From Cynocephalus volans (lineage: Eukaryota > Chordata > Mammalia > Dermoptera > Cynocephalidae), in assembly GCF_027409185.1 (NCBI RefSeq), contig NC_084464.1, positions 43,933,095 to 43,997,094 on the forward strand: a stretch of DNA of 64,000 bases, given 5' to 3'. The notes beneath the pieces were generated by a model. The model was not told where the DNA came from. It ran no database searches and worked only from the letters and a program-made list of their open reading frames with translations. Position 1 is the first letter of the stretch. Each line of letters starts with the position of its first letter. A program made the translations under genes and the position numbers. Below, in pieces: positions 12,181 to 41,500 of this stretch.

Positions 12181-13784
12181 AGGTAACCTTAAGGGGAGTG
12201 TATTTTGCTGTTGGTTCCCTGTATGACAGATGACGAAATAGGGTGAGTGAGGTTATGAAACGGCTAATAAATTTGCTAGGCTGAGCCTGAGGTTCCAGGC
12301 TGTCTTAAGTCAAAGCTTGGATTCCTTTCCCACCACTGGGGTTGAGGCCAGAGAGGGCAAGAGGAGTTGGGACCAGAGAAGGGGCAGAACATTTCGTTTG
12401 CACCTGGCGGGAAAGCAAGGCTTGAATGTTTGTCCCTTCTCCCTGGAAAGTCCCCTCTCTGCCCCTTGGCAGCATTGGGGGGTGAGGGCAGGAGGCTGCC
12501 CCAACTTGAACCCAGGAGCTGTCATTTTGGTGGGAGGAGACTGGTACCCAGAACAGGGAAGGAGATGGTGTGTCTCCCACACTCCCCAGGATATGGAGGA
12601 AAACATTAGGAACTCATTTTGAATGAAAGGGCAAAGGAGGAGTAGTTAGGTCCCCCTCCCACCAATGCTAAGTCCAGACCCGGGAGTGGGTGGTGAGGGC
12701 AGGAGTCAGGGCAATTGCTGCCATAGGCCATCCCTCCCCGTGCCCTTTCCCTGCTGACCCCTGAGTATGTGAGCCAAGGTCACCACCCTCTCACCTGGGT
12801 TGCCCAGGGCAGTCTCGCCATAGGTAGCAAGAAGTGGGGGGATAACATACACCACTGGCCCCCAGGGCAGCAGAGACCACAGAGGGGAGGGATGGATGGG
12901 CTAAGGTAGGTCCATGGTGTGGGCAGGCAGACACACTGGCACACCCCAGGCCTGGATGTGAGTTTTTGTCTGAAAGAGAGGTGGCCCCTTATGGTGGGTC
13001 AGGGGCAGGCCTTCTGTTTCATGGGAGGCCCAATCCCCCCTTAGTTCCCTGTTTAATTCTCAGGAACTGATTGTGCAATGGATGGGTGAGGACAGGAGGT
13101 TCAGTGTCTGTCCCAGTGTCCGGGCCTGCAGGGTGGCCTCTGGGGCCCAGGGGCCTGAAGGAGCCTCGGGATGGGGGACACAGGGGAGCTGGCCATAACC
13201 CTCTTCTGAGGCTCTAAGGGCCAGGTATGTAAAGGTTCCTCAAGGTCACAGTTGGGCAATCAGTTCAAAGTTAGTAGATCAGCGCCAGATAGGAAGGTGG
13301 CCAGTGTGTGTACCTCATGACCTAACAGTTGACTGAGTTACAGGAATTGGGTGGGGTCTGACTCAATGTAAATATTTTTATAAAAAAGAAATGGAGGGAA
13401 TAGAAACCAAAGCCACTTTATGTTGCTGATCTGAAAGACGCCCTTTACTCAGGGTGGGCCTGGGACTGGGGAGAGTGTTGGCTTAGACCTTACTCATAGA
13501 GCTCATTGTTTCAACAAAAACTCCTTGCATCCTTCCCCTGGGGAGCTTGAGACAAGCACGAGAGTAACTAGAAGGCAGAAAGTGGCGTGGACAGTTCCTG
13601 TAGTAATCTGGAAATGAGGGACTTGAGAGAGATGGAGAAGAAGGTGTTATAGGAGAGGGGGTGGCATGAAGCAAGAGCCTAGAGGAGGGAGGGCTTGGAA
13701 AGGCACAATACAAGGAGGGATGGGCTTGGGGGACCTGCAAGGAGCTCCAGATAGTCACTGCAGAGATATGAGGAAGAGGCACTG
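12181..13784. other. Unique GC-rich intergenic sequence, no gene recognised
   Basis: No repeat or exon recognised. Overlapping open frames at 12305-12622 on both strands show no known motif and reflect GC-rich composition. Human C2 has alternative upstream first exons; unrecognised non-coding exons or enhancers could lie here. Confidence 0.4.
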
Positions 13785-14030
13785 CAGCATGGTGGTTGCA
13801 CATGGAGACTCAGGAGCTGTGCTGCCCGGGTTTGAATCCCAGCTCTGCCACTTAGTACCTGTGGGACCCTGGAGCAGCTCACTTAACCTTTCTGTGACTC
13901 CACTTCCTCATCTGTGAGATGGGGACAACAACAGAACCTGTGTCATAGGCTTGTTGTGAGGATTAAGTGAGCACTTACATATAAGGGCTTTAGAATAGTA
14001 TCTGGCACATAGTAGGTATGTTAATATGAA
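13785..14030 (+). mobile_element. MIR SINE
   Basis: Contains the MIR core phrases GGTTTGAATCCCAGCTCTGC, CTCATCTGTGAGATGGGGA and GTTGTGAGGATTAAGTGAG, ending in the GGCACATAGTAGGT tail. An ancient mammal-wide SINE, nearly full length. Confidence 0.85.
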
Positions 14031-14915
14031 GTCTTCTTTCCCTAGAAGCAGACTCTGAGCCAATGATTCAAGTGCAAATAGTGCATTTGGAAGGTGATTC
14101 CTGGGAGCATGGGTAGGGGAGTGGGAAAGTGGGATAGGGCAGGAAGGCAGTCGATAAAGGTTGTGTTAGGTGGATTTACCGTTGTGCGTGAGTGGAGGTT
14201 AATCCCACTGAGGAACCCTGGAGTGGTGCAGGACATGCGCTTCAGAGCTATCCCATGGTGGGGTGCGAGGGAGCCAGGGTATTTGTACACACATTCTAGT
14301 CAGTCATTGGTTTAGGGTCTTTAATTTTTTTGCATTTCCAGTTTTCTGTGCACAGGTGGGGCAGGACACGAGAGAAACTCCTGGGCAAAGAGGTAGAGAT
14401 GCTGCTATTGGAAGTCAGTGGAACACCCCATGGTAAGGCCTGAGGGACATGGTCAGGGCAAGGTCAGACCCACTACAACCACAAAGAGTCTGGTCCAGCA
14501 GCACTGAATCCCCAGCTAAAATCATGCAGTGAGATTGTGAACCTGGCCAAGTCAGCCTAGTTTCCCAATTAGGGGTTGATCTGGGAATGGGAATCGGCCC
14601 TATAGTTGCCATAGCAGGTTGAGAAGTGGCAGATCCTAGGATGTTAGGAAAGTTTATTCCAAGTGTCCAGACTGGATAAGGAGTAGATGGTGGTCACTAC
14701 AGTGGGCTTATCCCTTGCTATTGGTCGCTTTTCCTAGGAAATTTTCAGCGGCAAGGTGCTAAGGTCTTCATGGGAGTAAGGAGACATCCTGAGAGGGCAT
14801 CACACCATAAGTTCTGTTTTTAAACTTGTGAATAGGGGATGAAGTGCAGAATTTAGGGAGTTGATTACTTCTCTTTGGAATTGGTCCCCTAGAAGCAGAT
14901 ATTAGAATCCTTGAT
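14031..14915. other. Intergenic, nothing recognised
   Basis: Unique-looking sequence with no exon, RNA gene or clear repeat. The small open frames here have no recognisable domain. Confidence 0.35.
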
Positions 14916-14990
14916 TATAATATCAAGGTCACAGGTTCAGATCCCCATATGAGTCAGCCGCCGGACGGGGGAAAAAAAAAAGCCTTGAAT
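14916..14990 (+). mobile_element. CYN SINE, 5'-truncated
   Basis: Begins inside the tRNA part (TTATAATATCAAGGTCACAG), carries the B box GGTTCAGATCCCC and ends with an A-run. Confidence 0.75.
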
Positions 14991-15357
14991 TGATAAAAAA
15001 TTTGGACAAGATGGAACAATCTGGCATTATTCACCTCCCTTCCATCTGGAGTGAAAATACAGGTTGCGTTTGTCAGGCTTTTGAATGATGCAAGAAATAG
15101 ACAAGCCAAGGTCATCTTCACCCCATGGGAGTCTACTGAAAAGCTTCTTGGGAGCATAGAGGGAAATAAAGATCTGGCATCAGTGATTCAGCCTCAGAGT
15201 CACTCAGGTCATTGTTCTTCCACACTGGGCTGGGCCTCATGGAGAGCTGGAACAGTGGACCAACTCTGGTGACCACTTTCTCTTTGTCCACCTTGACTTG
15301 CCACTGTCCAATGTGGCCCCCCAGTGGGCAGAGTTTGTCATCAAAGTTGGCCTCCTC

Positions 15358-15512
15358 GGGCCGGCCCCGTGGCTCACTCAAGAGAGTGCGGCGCTGGTAG
15401 CGCCGAGGCCGCGGGTTCGGATCCTATATAGGGATGGCCGCTGCGCTCACTGGCTGAGCGTGGTGCAGACCACACTGTGCCGAGGGTTGCGATCCCCTTA
15501 CCAGTCAAAAAA
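15358..15512 (+). mobile_element. CYN SINE dimer with 15-bp target duplication
   Basis: Starts GGGCCGGCCCCGTGGCTCAC, has the TATAGGGATGG linker, and ends CCCTTACCAGTC plus A-run. Flanked by perfect AAAGTTGGCCTCCTC copies at 15343-15357 and 15513-15527. High CpG content and perfect duplications suggest a recent insertion. Confidence 0.93.
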
Positions 15513-15527
15513 AAAGTTGGCCTCCTC

Positions 15528-16544
15528 TTGGACACTGCTTGTTACCTCCCCAAATCCATCCTCTTCTTACATAGTATTAGAGGTCAGCTGCATGCATGGT
15601 AGACAAACTAGAGACTAGCCTTCCCAGATTTTCATATAGCCAAGTTTTTGCCAATGGAGAATGAGTGGAAGAGTTGGGTGGAACTTTCAGGTCATTACTT
15701 GCCCCCTATTTTCTTTCTCTCTCATTTCACTTTCTTGGAAATGAACGCAGTCTTGATGGAGACCCTGTTTCAACCATGCAGACAAGGACAATTCCCATTG
15801 ATATGGCAGACCCACAAGATGGAAGGAACCTGGGGTCCTGTGAGGCCGATGAGCAACTTGCCCCACCAGCCAGGGCTGCCCTCACCATATCAGCCTTATT
15901 TGCTTACAGTGAGGCTCTTAATTGAGAGCAGTAAACTTCTACCTTATTTAAGTCACTGAATTTTGGAGTCTCTTTATTATAGCATCTTAGCTCATATCCT
16001 AATAAACACACCTCCCTGAGTGCTGCCTTTGGCTACCATGTTGATTTCTGGCTAGGTGTATTAGTTAGATACAGGTTTGGCTGCTATAAGAAAGGTTGGA
16101 ATAACAGTGGCCTAAATGGTCTGAGCATGAGCAGTCCAGGACAATTATGATAGCCCTACAGGACTGGGGAGCAGGACTTCCTTAATTTTGTTGCTTTGTC
16201 ATCATTGGCATGTGACTTCCATCTGTGGTCTAGGATGGCTGCTCCAACTTCCACCATCCTGTCTGCATTCAAGCTAGAGTGAAGAGGAGAAGAAGAGTTG
16301 AGGAGCGTACGCCTCTCCTTAAGACCACACTCTATGGGCCCAGCAAAAACTTGGGAGTTTTATTACTTGAGGAAGAAGAGAGAATGGATTCTTCCACACT
16401 CCGCCAAGTTGATGCAACTCAACAAATATTGGGAGAAACCCGTGAAAGAAAAGCTCTTTCTTTTAAAGCTCAGTGGTATAAACTTGGCTTGACAAGGCAC
16501 CCAAGATTCAGTGGCTTAAGTATCCAGTCAGGTTAGGCTTCATT
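15528..16544. other. Intergenic, old unclassified repeat traces
   Basis: About 16055-16270 has the GTATTAGTTAGATACAGG and GGCTGCTATAAGAAAGG features of an old interspersed repeat also seen near 17047. No gene recognised. Confidence 0.35.
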
Positions 16545-17040
16545 ATACCCTGATACAAACAATCCTAAAATATTTGTTGCCATAGTGGCTTGAAAAATAT
16601 GGCCATAAATCTCTCCTATTCTTCTGTGCATGCCCCTTTGCTATGTGACTTTGCCACTCCTCCCATCTAGAGGTAAGTTCTATTTCCCCACCCTTAAATC
16701 TGGGCTGACTTTGTGATTTGCTTTGACCAATAGAATGTGACAGAAGTGATGTTATGTGACCTGTTAAGCATGAGCCTCAAGAGACCTTGCAGCTTACACT
16801 TTTGGTTCTCTTGGAGTGCTGTCCTGAGCCTGCCATGCTGTGAGGGGCTAGGTATGAAAGACCATGGGAAAGAGGGGTCCAGGTGTCTTACTGTTCCCAC
16901 TGAATTCAGCCTCCAGCTGACTGCAGATGGATGACTGAGCCAACGCAAGACCGGCAGAAGAGCCACCTGGACAACCCACAGGATCATGAGAAAAAATGAA
17001 TCATTTTCAAAACCCCTATGTTTTGGGTGGTACTTTCCCC
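16545..17040 (+). mobile_element. MaLR-type LTR (MLT1-like), ancient
   Basis: Recognised by GTGACTTTGCCACTCCTCCC, TTGACCAATAGAATGTGAC and the ACCCACAGGATCATGAG 3' part, which recur in mammalian MLT1-type LTRs. No internal region; a diverged fossil. Confidence 0.55.
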
Positions 17041-17046
17041 CCTGTA

Positions 17047-17350
17047 TCAGTAGCAATGCAGTGACTTAAAATAACAAAGATTTATTTTTTGCTCGTATTA
17101 CATATCCACTGAGGGTCAGCAGGGGATTCTGCTTTTGGTGTCACACAGGGATCTAGGCTAGTGAAGCAGCCACCATCTCAAACGTTGCCATACAGAAAGA
17201 AAGAGAGCATGGTGCAAACTGCTTTGGCTTTTAGAGCTTCCACCTGGAAGTGATACATATCGCTTGCACTGTGCTCACATTTCATTGGCCAAAGCTAGTG
17301 GATGAGGAAATTTGATCCCACCATGTGACTGAAAGGAGACAAAGTCATAA
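17047..17350. repeat. Old interspersed repeat, unclassified
   Basis: Carries CACTGAGGGTCAGCAGGGG and CACATTTCATTGGCCAAAGC phrases common to a mammalian repeat family; a related piece is at 115-290. I could not name the family. Confidence 0.4.
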
Positions 17351-17961
17351 TATTTGCGAACATCCCTGAATAACCACCACCCTTCAGATAGTTTATTCTC
17401 TCTCGTAACAATCTGAGGGCAGGGCTGGTACGACAGCAACACTGTCAGGGACCCAGGCCCCTCTGTTTGCCCTGTCATTCCCAGGATGTTGCCCTCATCC
17501 TCATGGTGGAAGGTGGATCTTCACTAGGTTTATAGTCCAGTGCATGGGAATAAAAGGGCATATTCCCCTTTTATTTTAGGGGCATAACTTGGAAACTGCA
17601 CACGTAAGTTCTACTCACATTCTATTGTCAAGAACCAAGTTATCTGACCACCTAGCTGCAAGGGAAACTGGGAAATGTAGTCTTTGTCTGGGTGACTGTG
17701 TGTCCCCCTAAACATCTCTTACTGTAGAAGGAGGAAGAACAGATACAGGCGGGGCGCCAGCAGCTCTGCCACAGCAGCAGCTTCGGAAGCTCAAGCACCA
17801 GGTGTCGTGACTTTCACATACTCAGTCCTGTCCAAGATGAGCCCCACTTAATGTACATGTGTTTTTGAGAAGTTATTTGTAAATCAAGAGTTTTCCTGAA
17901 CTTAAACGATCACTTCAGAGAGGTTTCATCTTCATTTTTGTTTCTTTTTGTTTTTTCTTTC
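17351..17961. other. Intergenic, nothing recognised
   Basis: No exon or clear repeat found; followed by a pyrimidine-rich run and a CYN SINE. Confidence 0.3.
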
Positions 17962-18134
17962 TTTCTTTTTTTTTTTTTTAAGATGACTGGTAAGGGGATC
18001 TTAACCCTTGACTTGGTGTTATCAGCACTATGCTCTCCCAAGTGAGCTAATTGGCCATCCCTATATGGGATCCGAACCCGTGGCCTTGGTGTTATCAGCA
18101 CCGCACTCTCCCAAGTGAGCCACGGGCTGGCCTT
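17962..18134 (-). mobile_element. CYN SINE dimer
   Basis: Minus-strand dimer: T-run, AAGATGACTGGTAAGGGGAT, linker CCATCCCTATATGGGATCC, then GTGAGCCACGGGCTGGCC. Full length. Confidence 0.9.
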
Positions 18135-18829
18135 TTCTTTTTTGTTTCTTAAGGCTACTCAAGTGAAGCAGTGGGAGTGGAGAAGGATCACAGAAATCTG
18201 TAACTGGTTCTGATCAATTGGTTGCGAATGCCACTGCTCTTGAACCAGCCTTATCTTCATTTTTTAGAGAATTTTTTTCATCTTCATTTTTGATTGATCT
18301 TATTTATATAACACACATTGTTTGAAAAAGTATTAAAGAGACTTTTGTGGGATGGGAAGACTAACACACCAGCTTAAAGTTTTTTTGCTCCCTGCATTTC
18401 ATACAAATACAGGTTATGATTTAAAGGCACATCCCAAACTCCCAAATACTTTTATTTCTTTGAGTAACCAACCTCAAATTTATTTATTTTATAAGCTGGG
18501 AATTTTATTTACTGGACTTTTCATAAAAATGTTCTAAATATTTTTTCTGTCTCCAAAACTAAGTGCTGATTTCATTTTTATTCCTAGATTCTCTTTGAGG
18601 AAGGGTTACAGGGAAGAAAAGAATTGTGAATCTTCTTGTTTATCAAGAAGTTCTACAAGAATTAGTCTCAATCCCTTGGAAGTTTATGTTCAAGAAAACA
18701 CTGTCCCAGGTTCTAAGTAAGTAAAATTTATTGGCAAAACCCAAAAGGAAACTAAAGCTTTACTTAAATAAAATGTTTTACAGTATCTTGGATGGTTTGT
18801 GGGTTGGTGTGCTTTCTATTGTTCTTGCA
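18135..18829. other. Intergenic, AT-rich, nothing recognised
   Basis: AT-rich sequence upstream of C2 with no recognisable exon. A small open frame at 18352-18537 has no known motif. Confidence 0.3.
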
Positions 18830-18905
18830 AGAGCAGGTGTGCACAAGCGCCCGTGTCTGTGCATGTGTTTGAGTGTTTGTGCACGTGCGCTTGTGCATGC
18901 ATGTG
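18830..18905. repeat. TG/CG-rich alternating purine-pyrimidine tract
   Basis: About 75 bp rich in GTGTG, GTGCACGTGCGC and TGCATGCATG steps, 290-370 bp before the C2 ATG. Long alternating purine-pyrimidine runs can adopt Z-DNA. It is a degenerate (TG)n microsatellite. Confidence 0.6.
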
Positions 18906-19080
18906 GTGGGTGGAGCTTGGGAGCTTGGGGGCAGTCTGCAAAGCCTGTGGTGGAGATCCACTGACTCTGAATACACTGGTATTCAGAAGACAGAGCAAAG
19001 ATTTCACCCCCTTAGCACAGTCCCCAGTCCCTGCTTATTTTTTTTTACCTAACAAGAGACCATCCCCCTTGCCACTCCCT

Positions 19081-19094
19081 AGTTTCAATTTTCT
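19081..19094. promoter_or_regulatory. ISRE-like motif upstream of C2
   Basis: AGTTTCAATTTTCT resembles an inverted ISRE with one mismatch and lies about 105 nt before the C2 ATG. C2 is interferon-responsive, but this imperfect match could be chance. Confidence 0.3.
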
Positions 19095-19196
19095 GGCAGC
19101 AAATGAAGAGCTGCTGAGCCAGCTCTGGTTTTCGGGAAGTCAGATGACCTTTCCCTCCCCCGGATCTCTGCCTCTCCATGCCCAAGCGTGGACACC

Positions 19197-31278
<12,082 letters not shown>

Positions 31279-31576
31279 TCATGGCCACTGGCCCCTTGGC
31301 TGTACTGCCAGAATCTGCCATCTCTCCTTTGTCCTACCTCTGAATGTCCACCCTCAGATCCTGTGACCCACCCTCACTCCTGGCTGAGTTAAACCTGGTC
31401 TTCAGGATCCCAGAGGCAGCGCGTGCAAGCTGGGCAGTCCCCAGTGCTCCTGCCCGCGTGGCTGTTCCCGCTGCCCCCACCTCCCCTTCTCAGCCAGCCG
31501 GTGCTCAAACTCCACCCTTGGGTTACTTGACTCTTGCTCCTTTCACTTTCACATGGAATTTCCCAGTTATGAAATT

Positions 31577-31582
31577 AATAAA
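31577..31582 (+). terminator. C2 poly(A) signal AATAAA
   Basis: A canonical AATAAA lies 299 nt after the C2 stop codon and about 570 nt before the CFB start. It is the only canonical signal between the two genes, so it should end the C2 mRNA. Confidence 0.85.
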
Positions 31583-31641
31583 AATCAGTGATTTCCACAT
31601 TTGTCCCTGCCTCTGTCCGGGGGCCCGGCAGGGCTGGCCCA

Positions 31642-31652
31642 GGGGGAGGGGG
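31642..31652 (+). terminator. G5AG5 (MAZ-type) pause/termination element after C2
   Basis: The sequence reads GGGGGAGGGGG, an exact match to the MAZ-binding element reported downstream of human C2, where it pauses polymerase and prevents read-through into the closely spaced CFB gene. It sits 60 nt after the C2 poly(A) signal. The assignment rests on the exact motif and the conserved position. Confidence 0.7.
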
Positions 31653-31878
31653 AGGCAGAATGGTTCCAGGAACTGCAGGAGGGCAGGTCAGAGACCCTGC
31701 TGGACAAACAGTGGCTGAACTCTGCCCCATAACACACGGTCAAAAGGGGAGCGAGCTGGAGGCCTTATTTCTGGTCCTGAAGGGAACGGTCTGGCATGTT
31801 GGGAATGAGCTGGGGGTTGAGAGGAGATGATGAAGGGGAGGGTCCTGGCCCTTGGGCAGCAAAGGGTGGTGCTTGTGC

Positions 31879-31892
31879 AGTTTCTGTTTCCT
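31879..31892 (-). promoter_or_regulatory. ISRE upstream of CFB
   Basis: On the minus strand this reads AGGAAACAGAAACT, a full match to the interferon-stimulated response element pattern GAAANNGAAACT. It lies about 140 nt before the inferred CFB transcription start. CFB is known to be interferon-inducible through promoter elements of this kind. Confidence 0.6.
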
Positions 31893-31928
31893 CTATTGGC
31901 AGCTGAGTGGGGCCCTCCCGCTTGGATG

Positions 31929-31937
31929 TTCCGGGAA
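31929..31937 (+). promoter_or_regulatory. GAS (STAT1) site upstream of CFB
   Basis: TTCCGGGAA matches the palindromic GAS pattern TTCNNNGAA. It lies about 95 nt before the inferred CFB start, close to where a functional STAT1 site has been described in the human promoter. With the nearby ISRE it forms a compact interferon module. Confidence 0.6.
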
Positions 31938-31994
31938 AGTGATGTGAGTAGGTCAGGTGGGGCAAGCTGCAGGTGCCAGAACACAGACAGATTG

Positions 31995-32001
31995 CATAAA
32001 A
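31995..32001 (+). promoter_or_regulatory. TATA-like box of CFB
   Basis: CATAAAA lies about 150 nt before the CFB ATG, predicting a start near 32025-32030 and a 5' UTR of about 125 nt, similar to human CFB. Inferred from motif and spacing only. Confidence 0.45.
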
Positions 32002-32150
32002 GGCTAGGGTGGGTGGGGGCAGGGGAGGAGAGCAAGACTAGGCCCAGGTCTGGAGTTTCGGCTTGGACACTGAGCCAACCAGACACACAGAACAAGCCTG
32101 GATAGGCCATCCTGACCCCAGCCCCAGCTACTCTCCTGCCATCCATCGCC

Positions 32151-38274
<6,124 letters not shown>

Positions 38275-38307
38275 GGGCTTTCCTGCTGGAAACGGGCAGG
38301 GGATTGA

Positions 38308-38313
38308 ATTAAA
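38308..38313 (+). terminator. CFB poly(A) signal ATTAAA
   Basis: The variant hexamer ATTAAA in the context GAATTAAAACAGC lies 33 nt after the CFB stop codon, matching the very short human CFB 3' UTR. I found no clear canonical minus-strand signal for NELFE in 38314-38545. Confidence 0.75.
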
Positions 38314-38545
38314 ACAGCTTCGACAACATCTGTGTTCCAGATCCTTTTGGGGCAAGGGAGCTGGGAATGTGCGCTGTCCATGTTGTTACAACAAAGATTA
38401 AATCTGACAGCCGTTTTTAAAGGCTTAACCCCAATCCCAAGTGCTGAAAAACCAGAGGCTGAGGGAGATGTGTGGCTTCCACCTCAGTGTTTTACTGAGA
38501 CCAGCATTGGGGGCATATGAGGCACAAGGAATTCAGCTCCATTCC

Positions 38546-41500
38546 TTAGAAGCCATCCACAAGGTTTTCCTTGTAGACGTCATCACTGTAGACAATCTGA
38601 GTCCTCTTGTCCCGGTGGCAACCCTTAGGGCTGTTCTGCACAGCTAGGGAGGGAGGAGAGGAACAGTGAAGGTCTGAAGGAGATCACTGGTCGGACCTCA
38701 AGCCCAGAGCCTGACTACCTCACTCCCAGCCTCTGGCTTATGGAAGCCCAGTGTTCATCCTGCCCTCTGGTGGACAGGATGGCCTGTCTCCTCTTAGCCC
38801 CCTCAAGCCAGTGGCAGCCAACCCATCACCATGCTGTTCCTGTGGCACATGTGGACACTGTGATGTTTTGTTCTTAAAAAAACCCAAATGTTATCATTAC
38901 TGAGACATGTGAATGATGTTAACCCACTACTTTAAGTCAATACACCAAAAATTAAAAACGAGAAAATCTCTGCAGCCCTTTGTCAATATGCTGGTCAATT
39001 CTGGTTCCTTCCTTTTGTCCGTGGGGCCACTTTTGCTCTGAACCCTTCTTTCTGCTCATCCTTTCCCAGGAAAATCTATTTTCAGGTAAAATGGTTTATT
39101 CACACTGAGAAATGCTACAAACTCCACCAGGAGAGCTCATTCCGGGAGTAGCTTTGGTCCTCATCATTCTCCCTTGAGCCTCTAGCTGTTTCTCCCCCTT
39201 CCTCATCCTCCCTCCATGGGACATGTCTCTCTCTTCACCCCATCCAGGGGTTCTATCCCCACCACTCTGGGGCAAGAGTGAACGCCTCCACGCCAATTTC
39301 CTGTCTCTTTGACCTCTGTGCCTTGGCCCTGTTGCCCACGCCCTCCTTCCCAAAGCTTCAGTGGCCGAGGCCCCCTAGGGCTGCTCCCAGCCCTCTGACC
39401 TTTCCTCCTGTCTCCTGTGCTGCATCCGCAACTTCAGCCTAACATGTCAGGAGAGCAGGGAACATGCAGGCCATGAGTACTGCCCTGCTTCCTAACATAT
39501 TTGTATTCCTTGAATATTCCCCAAGCCCAGTCCTGGGTCACTTTTTCCTCCAAAGCAGTTTCCCCAGATGACACTATCATTTTGCAGCCATCCTGTGATG
39601 CAGATGATTCTAATCCATGTTTTCATTCCTCACCTGACACTTGAGTTCCAGATCCCTAGTTTCAAGTGCTTACGAAACCTACTCTACTCCATCTCAAAAC
39701 GAACAAGCCACACAAGGTGCTTATCTTCCTCACCAACTGGATTCTGACTCCACTTTCTTCCCCATTCCAATCATCACTTTGGGGGTCGTTTTGAATCCTT
39801 TTCTCTTCTTCTTCCCTTATCTCTAATTGACAGAGGACCTGACAATTCTCCTTCCCATTTCCACAGCTTCCAAACAAATTTTAATCTCTATTACCTCTAG
39901 GGAACCCAGGGACGTACAAGGGAGTGAAATGTGGGGGCAAGGATAAGGAAGAATCCCATTCTTACCCAGGGAGCCCCAGACAGACTTGCCAGTAGCAGCA
40001 TCCAGCATGGGCTGTTTACGGGCTATGTTGACCTTGAGCTGTACGGACTCCACCTGCGTCCCATTGAGCTGGAGCAGAAGAAAGGAGGGGGCAGAGGTTG
40101 GGGGAGGGGCATTACAGATAAACCAAAGGAGTTGTTCCAGGGGTTGCTATCCTAGGAGTAGACTGAACAGGAATCTGAGAATATAAATGTTTCTGTGTGA
40201 ATTGGGGGAGACTTTCTCTATCAAGATGAACCAATTTTCTCCTGGCTCCCAGTATTTTAAGGTGAAAACATGAAGATAGCAGGATGTATGGGAAGAACAG
40301 TTCTGGGAAGTCCCAACCTCAGCAACGGCCTGATCTGCTGACTCCATCTTTTCATAGGTGACGAAGGCACAGCTGGGATAAGAGAAAACAGGGTCAGTAG
40401 AGGGCCTATGGGCTCTCCTGGACTAACCAAACCAGTGCTCACAGGCTGCTGGAGATAGGTCAGCTTTCCTCCCCCAGGACTCACACCCCAGGTTCTCCCA
40501 GGACTTCTCATCATGCTCCATCGTCATCCTTACTTTCTAGGTGGGTCCATGGAGAGATCAATGATGTTTCCAAAGGGAGAGAAGGCCCCACGGAGGAGGG
40601 TGGGTGTCATGTCTTCTCCATACACATAGAGGGTATTCCCCTTCCGAGGGGCCCGGCGTTCAGGGAATGAGTCCGACCCTATGAGATCAGGAATCACAGG
40701 AGCCCATCTCACTCTCCACTTTAGCAGAACCCATCTAAACCCTAGCTGAGGTCACCTCTTCCAACAGCCAAGATAACTCACTGCGGAAAGGGCCCTCTCG
40801 GTCTCGATCTCGATCTCGATCCCTGTCCCGTTCCCGGTCTCGATCCCTGTCCCGTTCCCGGTCTCGATCCCTGTCCCGTTCCCGGTCTCGATCCCTGTCC
40901 CGTTCCCGGTCTCTGTCCCTGTCCCGATTCCTCTCATGGCTGTGGTCTCGGCTGTGGCTTCGGGGTGGGGAAGCTGAGGAACGGGCACCACCACGTTCTT
41001 CATAACCCCAGTCAAAGCCTCGAGGGGGGCCATCACCAGCCCCTGGGCCATCTGCCTCTTCTCCATCTGGCCCTAGTTCTCGAAGCCGATCGCTGGAAGA
41101 CACAAAGCTGGGGAGAGGCAGACAGTGAGGATCAAATGGGGCCTTCACCTCTTCCTCCCAGACCCTGTGGAGACTCAACACTCCCCCTGCATCCCAGCTC
41201 CTTCTACTTCAGCCCCAAACCTCCCAAGGACTCAGGCAATCAACCCTCCCCTGCTCCCTCCTCATTCCCTGCCAAGTGGGACCCAGTCCTATCCCTAACT
41301 CTCTAACCTCTCATACAGAGATTTCCTCTGGGGACGTCTGGATGACTGAAAAAGAGACCAAGAACGGTTAAAATGATTCCCAGTTATTGGCATGTCATCC
41401 AAAATATGTGGGTCTCTCATCTTCTTCAATCCTCAGCCCCTCAGGGATGGAGAACTGGGAACCATTACCTCCTGCAGGTCGTCATCAGCTGATATGCTCC

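Noticed and set aside
12305-12622. Overlapping open frames of about 100 aa on both strands
   Set aside because: No domain, no splice context, typical of GC-rich chance frames.
38396-38401. Second ATTAAA after CFB as an alternative poly(A) signal
   Set aside because: Possible, but the upstream ATTAAA matches the known short human CFB 3' end and there is no added support.
40791-40930. Direct repeats resembling a CRISPR array
   Set aside because: Contiguous coding repeats without spacers in a mammalian gene.
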